NCBI RefSeq assembly: GCF_030694575.1
Contig: NZ_JAUYUS010000058.1
Span: forward strand, 26,479 to 90,478
Reading direction: 5' to 3'
Length of the DNA stretch: 64,000 bases
Origin: Parvibaculum sp.
GTDB lineage: Bacteria; Pseudomonadota; Alphaproteobacteria; Parvibaculales; Parvibaculaceae
Under the pieces are notes generated by a model that searched no databases, was not told the DNA's origin, and saw only the letters and a program-made list of their open reading frames with translations. Below are positions 51,450-59,740 of the stretch, piece after piece. The position numbers were made by a program, and so were the translations under genes. How positions within the stretch are numbered: the first letter of the stretch is position 1; every line of letters begins with the position of its first letter.

Positions 51450-53120
51450 CTACCCCAGCAGCTTCCCCGGGTTCATCACGCCCTTCGGGTCGATCTCGCG
51501 CTTCGTCGCTTTCAGGATCGACATGCCGACCGGCCCCTTCTCCTCGGCGAGCCATGGCGCGTGGTCCGCGCCGACGCCGTGGTGATGCGTGATCGTGCCG
51601 CCGTTCATGACGATCGCGTCCGAGGCCGCGCGCTTGATCGCCTGCCACTGCGTCACTTCGCGGTCGAGCTGGCGCGGGAAGATGAAGGTGAAATAGAGGC
51701 TCGCGCCGTCGGGATAGGAGTGGCTCAGATGCGCCATCACGATGCCGCGCGCGTTCTGCTCCGGCATGTTCGCCGCCATCGCGGTGTCGATCGCCTCGAC
51801 GATCTTCTCGTGCAGCTTCGCCATGTTGGACCAGCGCGTGGAGGTTTCGAGCGTGTCGATGCCGAGCCCCCGGTCCATCATCGGGTCGCGCACGGCGGGC
51901 GAGTTGAAGCGGCCGTGATACCAGCGCTTGCCGGGCCCGGTGCCGAGCGCGAGCGCGCCTTGCCGCTTGCAGATTTCCTCCGTCTGCTCCTGCGCCCAGA
52001 CCACCGTGTCCTTGTCGCCCTCGTGCCCGATCAGCATCAGGCAGGGCGCGTTGTCGAAGCCCTTCATTTTCAGATAGGCGCGTTGCAGTTTCGCTTTCAA
52101 CCCGCCCGTGTTCGTCGCTGAAAAAGTCTGGAAGAAATAGGTCTCGGGCGCATCGGAGAGACGCACCATCGCCACCGGAATTTCCGCATGGTTGATGCGC
52201 CGCGCCGCGTCGACGCCCGCCTGGAAACTCTTGAAGAGATAGCCGCGATAGTCCTTCCGCTCCGGCAGGTCGTGGATTTTCACCACCGCCTCGCAGATGA
52301 CGCCGAGCGTGCCTTCCGAACCTGCCACAAGCTGGTTGAGGTTCGGTCCGGCGGCGGAAGCCGGCGTCGCCTCCGTCGTCCAGAAGCCTTTCGGCGTTGC
52401 GAGCTTCGCCGAGACGAGCCATTTCTCCGCCTTGCCGTAGCGATTCGACTGCTGGCCCGCGCCGCGCGCGGCGATCCAGCCGCCCAGTGTCGAATACTGG
52501 AAGCTCTGCGGATAATGGCCGAGCGTCACGCCGTGGTTCTGCAACTGCTCTTCCAGCGCGGGTCCGTAGATGCCCGCCTCGATCCGTGCCGTCATCGACA
52601 CCTTGTCGATCTGCACGACGCGCGTCATCAGAGTCGTATCGAGCGTCACGACGGCGCCGCCGAGCGACTTCGCCATGGCGTTGATGCCGCCGACGACGGA
52701 GGAGCCGCCGCCATAGGGAATGAGGGCGATATCCTGGTCCGCGCAAAGCTGCACGACAGCGAGAACCTCGTCGGCGCTGCGCGGATAGACGACCGCGTCC
52801 GGCGCCATGTCGAGCTTGCCCGCGCGCACGTAGAGCAGGTCGTGATAGCTCTTGCCGCGCGCGTGGAAGGCGCGCTCGTAATCGTCGGTGCGAAGCTGGT
52901 TGTCGCCGACGATGCCGCGCAGCTTGGTCAGCGTCTCGTTGCTGAGCCGTCCTTGCGGCAGGCGGATGTCGTGGAGCGCCACCGCGGGCGTCGAGGGCAG
53001 GCGCGAAAGCCCCAACGTTTCCTCGATCCAGTGCCATTGCGGTGCGTCGCCCGGCAGCGGATTTTCCTGCCGCACCGGGCCCCAGCCGTTCCAGCGCAAT
53101 GTGGTGCGGTCGATCGTCAT
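51450..53120 (-). CDS. Alkyl-DHAP synthase-like FAD flavoprotein
   Basis: 556 aa vanillyl-alcohol-oxidase-fold protein. FAD motif IPYGGGSSVVGG (134-145), cap region with QNHGVTLGHYPQSFQYSTLGGW in part, SEGTLGVICEA, and a His triplet His512-His514 in THHHGVGADHAPW. The HHH motif and GxYFTF strand (GASLYFTFIF) are hallmarks of alkyldihydroxyacetonephosphate synthase, which swaps the acyl chain of acyl-DHAP for a fatty alcohol to make the ether bond. Related D-lactate/glycolate oxidases lack the His triplet. Third gene of an operon with GlpD and a lipid kinase, which supports a glycerolipid role. The start is placed at ATG 53120 (MTIDRTTLRW). Confidence 0.82.
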   Translation of the reverse strand: MTIDRTTLRWNGWGPVRQENPLPGDAPQWHWIEETLGLSRLPSTPAVALHDIRLPQGRLSNETLTKLRGIVGDNQLRTDDYERAFHARGKSYHDLLYVRAGKLDMAPDAVVYPRSADEVLAVVQLCADQDIALIPYGGGSSVVGGINAMAKSLGGAVVTLDTTLMTRVVQIDKVSMTARIEAGIYGPALEEQLQNHGVTLGHYPQSFQYSTLGGWIAARGAGQQSNRYGKAEKWLVSAKLATPKGFWTTEATPASAAGPNLNQLVAGSEGTLGVICEAVVKIHDLPERKDYRGYLFKSFQAGVDAARRINHAEIPVAMVRLSDAPETYFFQTFSATNTGGLKAKLQRAYLKMKGFDNAPCLMLIGHEGDKDTVVWAQEQTEEICKRQGALALGTGPGKRWYHGRFNSPAVRDPMMDRGLGIDTLETSTRWSNMAKLHEKIVEAIDTAMAANMPEQNARGIVMAHLSHSYPDGASLYFTFIFPRQLDREVTQWQAIKRAASDAIVMNGGTITHHHGVGADHAPWLAEEKGPVGMSILKATKREIDPKGVMNPGKLLG

Positions 53121-53145
53121 GGTCGTTTCTCCCGATCTCTTTTTG

Positions 53146-54096
53146 TCAGCACCGGAGCGTGATCGCGCCGGGAAGGATTTCGAAGCGGGCGGGAAGGCGG
53201 CCCGGCCCCTCGCCGTCGACATCGAGCAATACAGGGTCCGGCCCAAGCGGCGTCGCCGTCACCCATGTCGCGCGCGCGGTCGAGACTTTTTCGCCCGCGA
53301 TATGCGTGCCTTCCTTCATTGAGCCGGTGCCGGTCAGCAGGTCCATGAAGGTGAGGTCGCGCATCACGACGAGATCGAATAATCCATCATCCGGCTCCGC
53401 ATCCGGCGCCATCTTGATGCCGCTGCCGAAATAGCGGCCATTGGCGACGGCGGCGAGCCCGATATTCAGCGTCTTGTCGAAGCCCGTATCGGTCACGATG
53501 CGCACGGGTCTTGTCTTGTGGCGAAAGGCCGTCATCAGCGTCGCCCAGAAAAACGTGAAGTTGCCGCCGAGCGATTTTTGCCAGGTCGCACTGTTGACCG
53601 CGCGCACCGTTTCGCCCGAGAGGCCGAAGCTCGCGATATTGTCGAAATAGCGGTCCGTCTCCTGCCCGTCCTCGGCCACGAAGGTGAGGCGGCCGATGTC
53701 GATGCGCCGCGTCTTGCCGCTCGCAATATGTTTCACGCAGTCGGCGGCGTCTTCCGGCAGGTCGAAGGTGCGGCGGAAGTCGCCGCCCGTGCCTGCGTTC
53801 AGGATCGCCAGATGTGCGTCCGGGTTGATCTGCACGCCGTTCTCGAAAAAGCCATTCACGACTTCGCTGATCGTGCCGTCGCCGCCCACCGCGATCACGA
53901 GCTGCGCGCCGTCCTTCAGTGCCTTGCGCGTCAGTTCCGCCGCGGGCAGGAAATGCGGCGTCGAGGGCGAGGCGGTGAAATGCGCGCGCACCGGCCCCAG
54001 TTCTTTTTCCAGCGTCTCGGAAATCACCCGCCAGGCGCGGCCCGTGCGGCCGCCGCCCGAGCGCGGGTTCACGATGGCGGCGACATGCGGCGTCAT
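53146..54096 (-). CDS. Diacylglycerol/lipid kinase family protein (DgkB/YegS type)
   Basis: 316 aa. VNPRSGGGRTGR (10-20) and GGDGTISEVVNG (71-82) are the nucleotide-binding signatures of the DAGK catalytic domain; NAGTGGDFRR follows. Soluble bacterial members phosphorylate diacylglycerol, phosphatidylglycerol or sphingoid lipids. Its start overlaps the glpD stop by ATGA and it precedes the ADHAPS-like gene by 25 bp. It might phosphorylate an alkylglycerol or recycle DAG. Confidence 0.85.
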   Translation of the reverse strand: MTPHVAAIVNPRSGGGRTGRAWRVISETLEKELGPVRAHFTASPSTPHFLPAAELTRKALKDGAQLVIAVGGDGTISEVVNGFFENGVQINPDAHLAILNAGTGGDFRRTFDLPEDAADCVKHIASGKTRRIDIGRLTFVAEDGQETDRYFDNIASFGLSGETVRAVNSATWQKSLGGNFTFFWATLMTAFRHKTRPVRIVTDTGFDKTLNIGLAAVANGRYFGSGIKMAPDAEPDDGLFDLVVMRDLTFMDLLTGTGSMKEGTHIAGEKVSTARATWVTATPLGPDPVLLDVDGEGPGRLPARFEILPGAITLRC

Positions 54097-55835
54097 TCGG
54101 CTGCCTCCCTGCGGGCGCCCGGCATGGTATCGAATTGCCGCGTCGTCTCCGCGATCTCGCGCGCGAGCTGCGTCTCGTCCCAGCCGAGTTCGCGGCGCAT
54201 CAGTTCGGCCGCCTGGCCGATCACGTCGACACCGGGATGTCCCGCCGTGCCGAGCCCCGTGCGGCGGAAGACCACGTCTTCGAGATGCAGCGCCATTTCG
54301 TGGCGCACGGCATGCACCACCTGCACGCCGATCGTGGCGTTCTCCGGCCCCAGCCGGCGCAGCAACGTCTCGCGCTCGCCCTGCCGTTCATCCGCCGTCG
54401 CCAGCACTTCGTCGATGCGGCTGCCGTAGAAATTGACGAGGTTCTCCACCACGTCCGCCGCCAGATATGCATGGCGCTTCTGCGCCCGCGTCACATAGGT
54501 CTTGAGACGCGCGATATCGCCGCCATAAACCGGCGTGCAGTGGGTTTCGCATTTTGCGCTTCGGCCGAGCTTCTTCAGCGCGAGGTCCACCACCTGTTCG
54601 GCGAGGTGGCGCGAGGTCGTCCACTTGCCGCCGATGGCCGAGATCAATCCGTCGATCGCCTCTTCGGCGCCGTGGTCGTAGACCTCCGCCGCGCGGCTCG
54701 CATTGTAGCTGTCCTTCTTCTCCGCCTTCTTTTCAGCTTCTTGGGCACTCTCGCCAATCTCGACGCCCGGCACTTCCTGCGGCGTCGTGTCGACCAGCGG
54801 GCGGATGCCGGCATAGAAGTGGATCACGTCCTCTCGTTTCAGGTTCAGCCCCGGCAGCCCGTCATTCACCACGGCGAGGAAGTCCGTGATGTCCTTTTCC
54901 GTCACGCCAAGCTCGTCCGGGTCGTCCTCGAACACGGTGTCCGTCGTGCCGATGATGGTGCGGCCGCGCCACGGGATCACGAAGAAGTGCCCGCCGATAC
55001 TGGACTGGATCGCCAGCGCGTTCTCGCCGGAAATGTCGCGCGTGATGATGTGGATGCCTTTGGAGCGGATCAGGCGGCGCGCCGGCGTCTCGTCGGCCAT
55101 CGCCATGGTCTTGTCGGCCCAGGGCCCCGCCGCGTTCACGATCACGCGGCCGCGCACGGTCACGCTCTCGCCGGTCATCCGGTCGGCGACATGGACGCCG
55201 GTGATGCGCACGCCGCGCCCCATCGCCGCTTCCGTCTCGAAGCCCGTCACTTCCGCATAATTCGCGACATCGGCGCCCTGTTCCACCGCGCCCTCGATGC
55301 ATTCGAGGCAGAGGCGCTCCGGTGCGAACATCTGGCAGTCGTAATAGATCATCGCGCCGGTCAGGTTCTCGCGGCGGAGCGAGGGCATCAGGTCGAGCGC
55401 CTTTCCCTTCGAGATGCGCCGGAATCCGGGCAGCTTCTTGTCGTCGTCGGACAGCCAGTTGCGGTCGAAGGAAAGGAGGTCGTAAAGCGCAAGCCCGATG
55501 CCGAGCACGAGCGGCCCCTTCATGCCCCAGCCATAGGTCGGCAGCACGAAGGGGAGCGGATGCACCATATGCGGCGCGACATTCTCCCAGATGCGGCGTT
55601 CACGGAGCGATTCCCGCACCAGCTTCAATTCGCCGTTGACGAGATAGCGAAGCCCGCCATGCACCAGCTTCGAGGAGCCGGACGTCGTCGCATGGGCGAA
55701 ATCGTCCTTCTCCAGCAGCGCCACCTTCAAGCCCCGCAGCGCCGCGTCCCAGGCGGTGCTTGCACCCGTGATGCCGCCTCCGACGATCACGAGGTCGTAG
55801 TCCGTGGCGCTCATGGCGTGGAGGTCGCGCTGCAT
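54093..55835 (-). CDS. glpD: FAD-dependent glycerol-3-phosphate dehydrogenase
   Basis: 580 aa. DLVIVGGGITGAS near the N-terminus, TSGSSKLVHGGLRYL, HFFVIPWRGRTIIGTTD, and GGKWTTSRHLAEQ are GlpD hallmarks. It oxidises G3P to DHAP at the inner membrane, passing electrons to ubiquinone. A short Lys/Glu-rich insertion (QEAEKKAEKKDS) lies in the second half. The ATG at 55835 is preferred over the TTG two codons earlier and the ATG at 55814. DHAP is the backbone precursor for ether lipids, fitting the two coupled downstream genes. Confidence 0.92.
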   Translation of the reverse strand: MQRDLHAMSATDYDLVIVGGGITGASTAWDAALRGLKVALLEKDDFAHATTSGSSKLVHGGLRYLVNGELKLVRESLRERRIWENVAPHMVHPLPFVLPTYGWGMKGPLVLGIGLALYDLLSFDRNWLSDDDKKLPGFRRISKGKALDLMPSLRRENLTGAMIYYDCQMFAPERLCLECIEGAVEQGADVANYAEVTGFETEAAMGRGVRITGVHVADRMTGESVTVRGRVIVNAAGPWADKTMAMADETPARRLIRSKGIHIITRDISGENALAIQSSIGGHFFVIPWRGRTIIGTTDTVFEDDPDELGVTEKDITDFLAVVNDGLPGLNLKREDVIHFYAGIRPLVDTTPQEVPGVEIGESAQEAEKKAEKKDSYNASRAAEVYDHGAEEAIDGLISAIGGKWTTSRHLAEQVVDLALKKLGRSAKCETHCTPVYGGDIARLKTYVTRAQKRHAYLAADVVENLVNFYGSRIDEVLATADERQGERETLLRRLGPENATIGVQVVHAVRHEMALHLEDVVFRRTGLGTAGHPGVDVIGQAAELMRRELGWDETQLAREIAETTRQFDTMPGARREAAE

Positions 55836-55915
55836 TCTCAAATCCGTCCGGTCCCGTTCTTGTGAGCCCGGAGGCTAGCCGTAGCGGCGACGTGGGTCCA
55901 GCGCCCGGCGCAAGG

Positions 55916-56566
55916 TCAGCCCCGCTTCTTCAGCCCCTTCTGTTCCATCCGCCATTTGAGATGGCTGAAGCGGTCCTGGCCGAAAAAGGGTTCGCCCTCG
56001 AACACCATCAGCGGCACGCCCCAATGTCCCGCCGCCTTCTGAGCTGCCTCGTTGGCGGCAATCGCGGCTTCGAGACGGTCCTTGTCCTTCTCCGCCGTCG
56101 CGTCGAGTTCGGCCATGTCGAGGCCCGCGCGCGCAGCCGCTTCCTTCAAATGGCCGCCTTCGTGCCAGTTCCTCACGCCGCCGAAGATCACCGCGCTGAT
56201 CTCCTTCAGGAAGGCGAGGCCTTTGCCCCGTTCCGCCGCCACGACGCCGGCCCGCGTCAGCCGGTGGATATAGGGCTGCTCTTTCGGCACCTCGCCGGAT
56301 TTCATGTCCATCACGATGGGGTCGGGCGAGGGCCAGGCGTAAGGCAGCCCCTCCATTTGCGCGATCCGCACCGTGTCCTTCAGCAGGTAGGGCGGCCACA
56401 TCGGGTTCACCTGCTTGAAGAAGCCCTCGATCCTCACCGCGATCGGATAGACCGGCCGCACATTGCATCTCACGTCGTAGTCGCGTTCGAACTCCATCAG
56501 GCGCGGCGTCACGAGATAGGAATAGGGCGAGCGGAACGACCAGAAGAGATCGTATTCGAGCGTCAT
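55916..56566 (-). CDS. 2-hydroxychromene-2-carboxylate isomerase-like DsbA-fold protein
   Basis: 216 aa. DLFWSFRSPYSYLVTPRL places Ser at the glutathione-contact site as in HCCA isomerase and kappa GSTs, not the CxxC of DsbA. The helical insert and GVPLMVFEGEPFFGQDR C-terminal strand match the family. It isomerises or transfers glutathione in aromatic degradation in known cases; no aromatic cluster is adjacent. Separate from glpD by an 80-bp gap on the same strand. Confidence 0.82.
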   Translation of the reverse strand: MTLEYDLFWSFRSPYSYLVTPRLMEFERDYDVRCNVRPVYPIAVRIEGFFKQVNPMWPPYLLKDTVRIAQMEGLPYAWPSPDPIVMDMKSGEVPKEQPYIHRLTRAGVVAAERGKGLAFLKEISAVIFGGVRNWHEGGHLKEAAARAGLDMAELDATAEKDKDRLEAAIAANEAAQKAAGHWGVPLMVFEGEPFFGQDRFSHLKWRMEQKGLKKRG

Positions 56567-56713
56567 GATTGGCTTCCCCCGGAAAACGCTTTCCCTGCCT
56601 CTCCGGGCAGGATTTAATGATCTTCATTAGTATCGTTTGGGATGCGCCCGGCGCAAGGGTGCTGTTAGATTTTCACCAAAGCAAAAGAAATCCGTCACAG
56701 AGGAGGACCGCCC

Positions 56714-57622
56714 ATGCCGCAGGCAAAAGCGAACGGCATCACGCTCGAATATGAAAGCTTCGGCCCGGAGGATCGCGAGACGGTCCTGCTCATCATGGGC
56801 CTCGGCGCGCAGCTCACCATGTGGCCGACCGAGCTTTGCGAGGAACTCGTCACGCGCGGCTACCGCGTCGTCCGTTATGACAATCGCGATGTCGGCCTGT
56901 CGCACAAGTTCGACGATCTCGGCATGCCCGACATGGCGGCGATCTTCGGCGCGCTGATGTCCGGCAAGACCGCGACCGCGCCCTATGCGCTGGACGAGAT
57001 GGCGAAGGACGCCGTCGGCCTTCTCGATGCGCTGGGCGTCAAGCAGGCGCATATCGCCGGCGCCTCGATGGGTGGCATGATCGCGCAGCTCGTCGCGACC
57101 AATCATCCGGAGCGCGCCCTCTCGCTCACCTCCATCATGTCCACCACCGGCAATCCGGCGCTCCCCCAGGGCAAGCCCGAGGCCATGGCCGTGCTGATGA
57201 CGCCCGCCCCGGAAGGCGACATTCCGGCCGCCATCGAGCGCGGCATGCTCGCCTGGAACACCATCGGCAGCCCCGGCTACAAGACGGACGACGCGACGCT
57301 CCGCCAGTGGGTCACGCGCGACGTCAACCGCTCGCTCTATCCCGTCGGCGTCGCCCGCCAGATGGCCGCCATCGTCGCCAATGGCGACCGCCGCGAGAAG
57401 CTGAAGAAGCTCGATGTGCCCGCCGTCGTGCTGCACGGCGCGGACGATCCGCTGGTGCCCGTCGAGGGCGGCAGGGACACGGCGGCGAATATTCCTGGTG
57501 CGGAGCTTCGCGTCATCCCCGGCATGGGCCACGATTTCCCGCTGGCGCTGGTCGAAACCTTCGCGGACGCCATCGAAGCGGCGGCGAAGCGCGCGTCCGG
57601 CGTCTCGCGGGCGGCGGATTGA
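56714..57622 (+). CDS. Alpha/beta hydrolase, paralogue 1 of 3
   Basis: 302 aa. GAGGAGG precedes the ATG. Nucleophile Ser118 in GASMGG, Asp in LHGADDPLVP and His in GMGHDFP form the triad; YDNRDVGLS is shared by all three copies. No signal peptide. It is close in sequence to the copy at 59741 and more distant from the one at 57627. Likely an esterase or epoxide/lactone hydrolase of lipid catabolism. Confidence 0.85.
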   Translation: MPQAKANGITLEYESFGPEDRETVLLIMGLGAQLTMWPTELCEELVTRGYRVVRYDNRDVGLSHKFDDLGMPDMAAIFGALMSGKTATAPYALDEMAKDAVGLLDALGVKQAHIAGASMGGMIAQLVATNHPERALSLTSIMSTTGNPALPQGKPEAMAVLMTPAPEGDIPAAIERGMLAWNTIGSPGYKTDDATLRQWVTRDVNRSLYPVGVARQMAAIVANGDRREKLKKLDVPAVVLHGADDPLVPVEGGRDTAANIPGAELRVIPGMGHDFPLALVETFADAIEAAAKRASGVSRAAD

Positions 57623-57626
57623 TCCC

Positions 57627-58532
57627 ATGACCCAGAAACTCGTGAAGGCGAACGGCATCTCCATCAATTGCGAGGATCGCGGGCCCGCGGACGGCACGCC
57701 GATCCTTTTCGTCAACGGCTACACCTCGACCATGATGAGCTGGCCGGACGAACTGATGGAGGGCTTGCGGGAACGTGGCTTCCGCATCATCCGCTACGAC
57801 AACCGCGATGTCGGCAAGTCGGAGAAATTCTCCGGCCTGCCGAAAATCGCCGATGTCGTCGCGGCGGTGCGCGAGGGCCGCGTGCCGCAAATGCCCTATA
57901 CGCTTGCCGACATGGCGGCGGACGGCATCGGCGTGCTCGATGCGCTCGGCATCGGCAAGGCGCATGTGATGGGCATTTCCATGGGCGGCATGATCGTGCA
58001 GCGCATGGCGATCCACCACCCGGAGCGTCTCCTCTCCGTCACTTCCATCATGTCCTCCACCGGCAATCCCGACCTGCCCAAGGCGAGCGACGACGCGATG
58101 AAGGCGTTGCAGGCCATGCCGCCGTCGGAAGAACGCGAGGACGTGATCCGTCACCGCATGAAGGGGCGCCGCGTCTATCAGAGCCCCGCCTATCCAAAGT
58201 CGGAGGAAGACCTCTACGCCTTCGTCGCGCGGGAATACGACCACATGTATTACCCCGAAGGCGGCATCCGCCAATATGCCGCCATCATGGGCGACGGCAG
58301 CCGCGTCGCGGAGCTGGGCAAGGTCCGCGTGCCCTTCCTTGTCGTGCATGGCCGCGCCGATCCGCTGGTGCCCCATGCGGGCGGCGAGGACACGGCGAAG
58401 TCGGTGCCGGGTGCGAAGCTCGTCTCCATCGACGGCATGGGCCACGACCTGCCGGTCGAACTCTGCGCCCAATATGTCGACCTCATCGCGGCGCATGCCC
58501 GTGCGGCGGAGCAAAAGGCGGCGGCGGAGTAG
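57627..58532 (+). CDS. Alpha/beta hydrolase, paralogue 2 of 3
   Basis: 301 aa, 4 bp after paralogue 1. Triad: Ser119 in GISMGG, Asp in VHGRADPLVP, His in GMGHDLP. It differs from the others by VNGYTSTMMSWP in the oxyanion region and a longer lid with RMKGRRVYQSPAYP. Probably cotranscribed with paralogue 1. Substrate unknown. Confidence 0.85.
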   Translation: MTQKLVKANGISINCEDRGPADGTPILFVNGYTSTMMSWPDELMEGLRERGFRIIRYDNRDVGKSEKFSGLPKIADVVAAVREGRVPQMPYTLADMAADGIGVLDALGIGKAHVMGISMGGMIVQRMAIHHPERLLSVTSIMSSTGNPDLPKASDDAMKALQAMPPSEEREDVIRHRMKGRRVYQSPAYPKSEEDLYAFVAREYDHMYYPEGGIRQYAAIMGDGSRVAELGKVRVPFLVVHGRADPLVPHAGGEDTAKSVPGAKLVSIDGMGHDLPVELCAQYVDLIAAHARAAEQKAAAE

Positions 58533-58568
58533 GGCGCGAAGAAGAAAGAGCCTTTCTCCTTCTTTCTT

Positions 58569-58593
58569 CCACCCTCCCCTTGGGGGAGGGTGG
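58569..58593. repeat. REP-like hairpin (CCACCCTCCCC arm)
   Basis: CCACCCTCCCC (58569-58579) and GGGGAGGGTGG (58583-58593) form an 11-bp stem with a 3-nt loop, 36 bp after the hydrolase stop. The same arm reappears at 59494 and, inverted, at 59656. Confidence 0.75.
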
Positions 58594-58741
58594 GAAGTGT
58601 GAGGGCATTATGCGAAACATGCACGCAATGCCGCATCCCCGCTTTTCTCGCTGCGCGCAAAACCTATCTCACTCCTCACGGGGGGCTGGCGCTTTGCGGC
58701 GCGGCCGCGAGGCGCTTTCCATAGTCAGAAAGGAGAGCGAG

Positions 58742-59458
58742 ATGGCGAAGCAACGGATAGCAATCGTCGTCACCTCCCACGGGAAGCTCGGCGATACCGG
58801 CGACGATACCGGCTTCCATTACGAGGAAATGACGACGCCTTACTATGAATTTCTCGACGATGGCTGTGAGGTTACGCTCGGGTCCATCCAGGGCGGCGAG
58901 CCGCCTGCCGATCCGTCGAGTTTGCCGGACGATGAAGAGAAGCGGCCGGCCTCCGTGCGCCGTTTCCTGAAAGATCCGAAAGCCGTGAAGGCGCTGCAGC
59001 ACACTGTCCCCGTCGCCGAATTGAAGGCGAAGGATTTCGACGCGGTCTATCTCCCCGGCGGTCATGGCTGCATGTGGGACATGCCGGATAACGACGCGCT
59101 CTCGCGCCTCATCTCGGAAGTCTACGAGAAGGGCGGCGTCGTCGGCGCGGTCTGCCACGGACCCGCCGGTCTTCTCGGCGCGCGTCTGTCCGACGGCACG
59201 CCCTTCGTGAAGGACCGCCTCATCAATTCCTTCACCGACGAGGAAGAGAAGAAGGCCGGCAAGGACAAGGCCGTGCCCTTCCTGCTCGAAACGCAGCTTC
59301 GTGGCCTCGGCGCGCGCTTCGACGGCGGCAAGCCCTTCGAGCGTCATGTCTGCCGCGAAGGCCGCGTCGTCACTGGTCAGAACCCGGCTTCCGCCGAAGG
59401 CGTCGGCCACGGCATCCTGATGGCCCTCCACGCGCTCAGGCAGCAGGCGGCGGAGTAA
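58742..59458 (+). CDS. DJ-1/PfpI family protein (Hsp31-like glyoxalase/amidotransferase type)
   Basis: 238 aa. Nucleophile elbow GAVCHGPAGL (Cys138, His139) with Glu29 in FHYEEM as candidate third residue; PGGHGCMWDMPDND is the Hsp31-like insert. This subfamily acts on methylglyoxal or as a chaperone/deglycase. It lies between hydrolase paralogues 2 and 3, each side marked by REP-like repeats. Single gene by spacing. Confidence 0.85.
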   Translation: MAKQRIAIVVTSHGKLGDTGDDTGFHYEEMTTPYYEFLDDGCEVTLGSIQGGEPPADPSSLPDDEEKRPASVRRFLKDPKAVKALQHTVPVAELKAKDFDAVYLPGGHGCMWDMPDNDALSRLISEVYEKGGVVGAVCHGPAGLLGARLSDGTPFVKDRLINSFTDEEEKKAGKDKAVPFLLETQLRGLGARFDGGKPFERHVCREGRVVTGQNPASAEGVGHGILMALHALRQQAAE

Positions 59459-59493
59459 CAAGGCGGGGAGAGCACGAGCGTTGAACCCTCTTC

Positions 59494-59656
59494 CCACCCT
59501 CCCCCTGCGGGAGGGTCAAACGGCTGCAAGCCGTTTGGGGAGGGGTTCTCCGTTTTCGGCAAAGGGAGGACTTCCGGTTATGCGCCGCTTTCTCTCGCTT
59601 ACCCCTCCCCGAAATTTGCTACGCAAATTGTCGACCCTCCCACAGGGGGAGGGTGG
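59494..59656. repeat. Paired inverted REP/BIME-like elements with different hairpin cores
   Basis: Element A (59494-59546) has arms CCACCCTCCCCC...GGGAGGGT and GGGGAGGGGT around a hairpin AAACGGC/GCCGTTT. Element B (59601-59656) is the same layout inverted (ACCCCTCCCC first, GGGAGGGTGG last) around a different hairpin, AATTTGC-TAC-GCAAATT. They fill the gap before hydrolase paralogue 3. No gene is present in this stretch. Confidence 0.75.
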
Positions 59657-59740
59657 AAAAAGGGGCAGACGAAGCCCCTTCCATTTCATGCTGCACCGCA
59701 CCATATTACTGCGGGAGGAGGCAAACGAGCGTGAGTCTGA

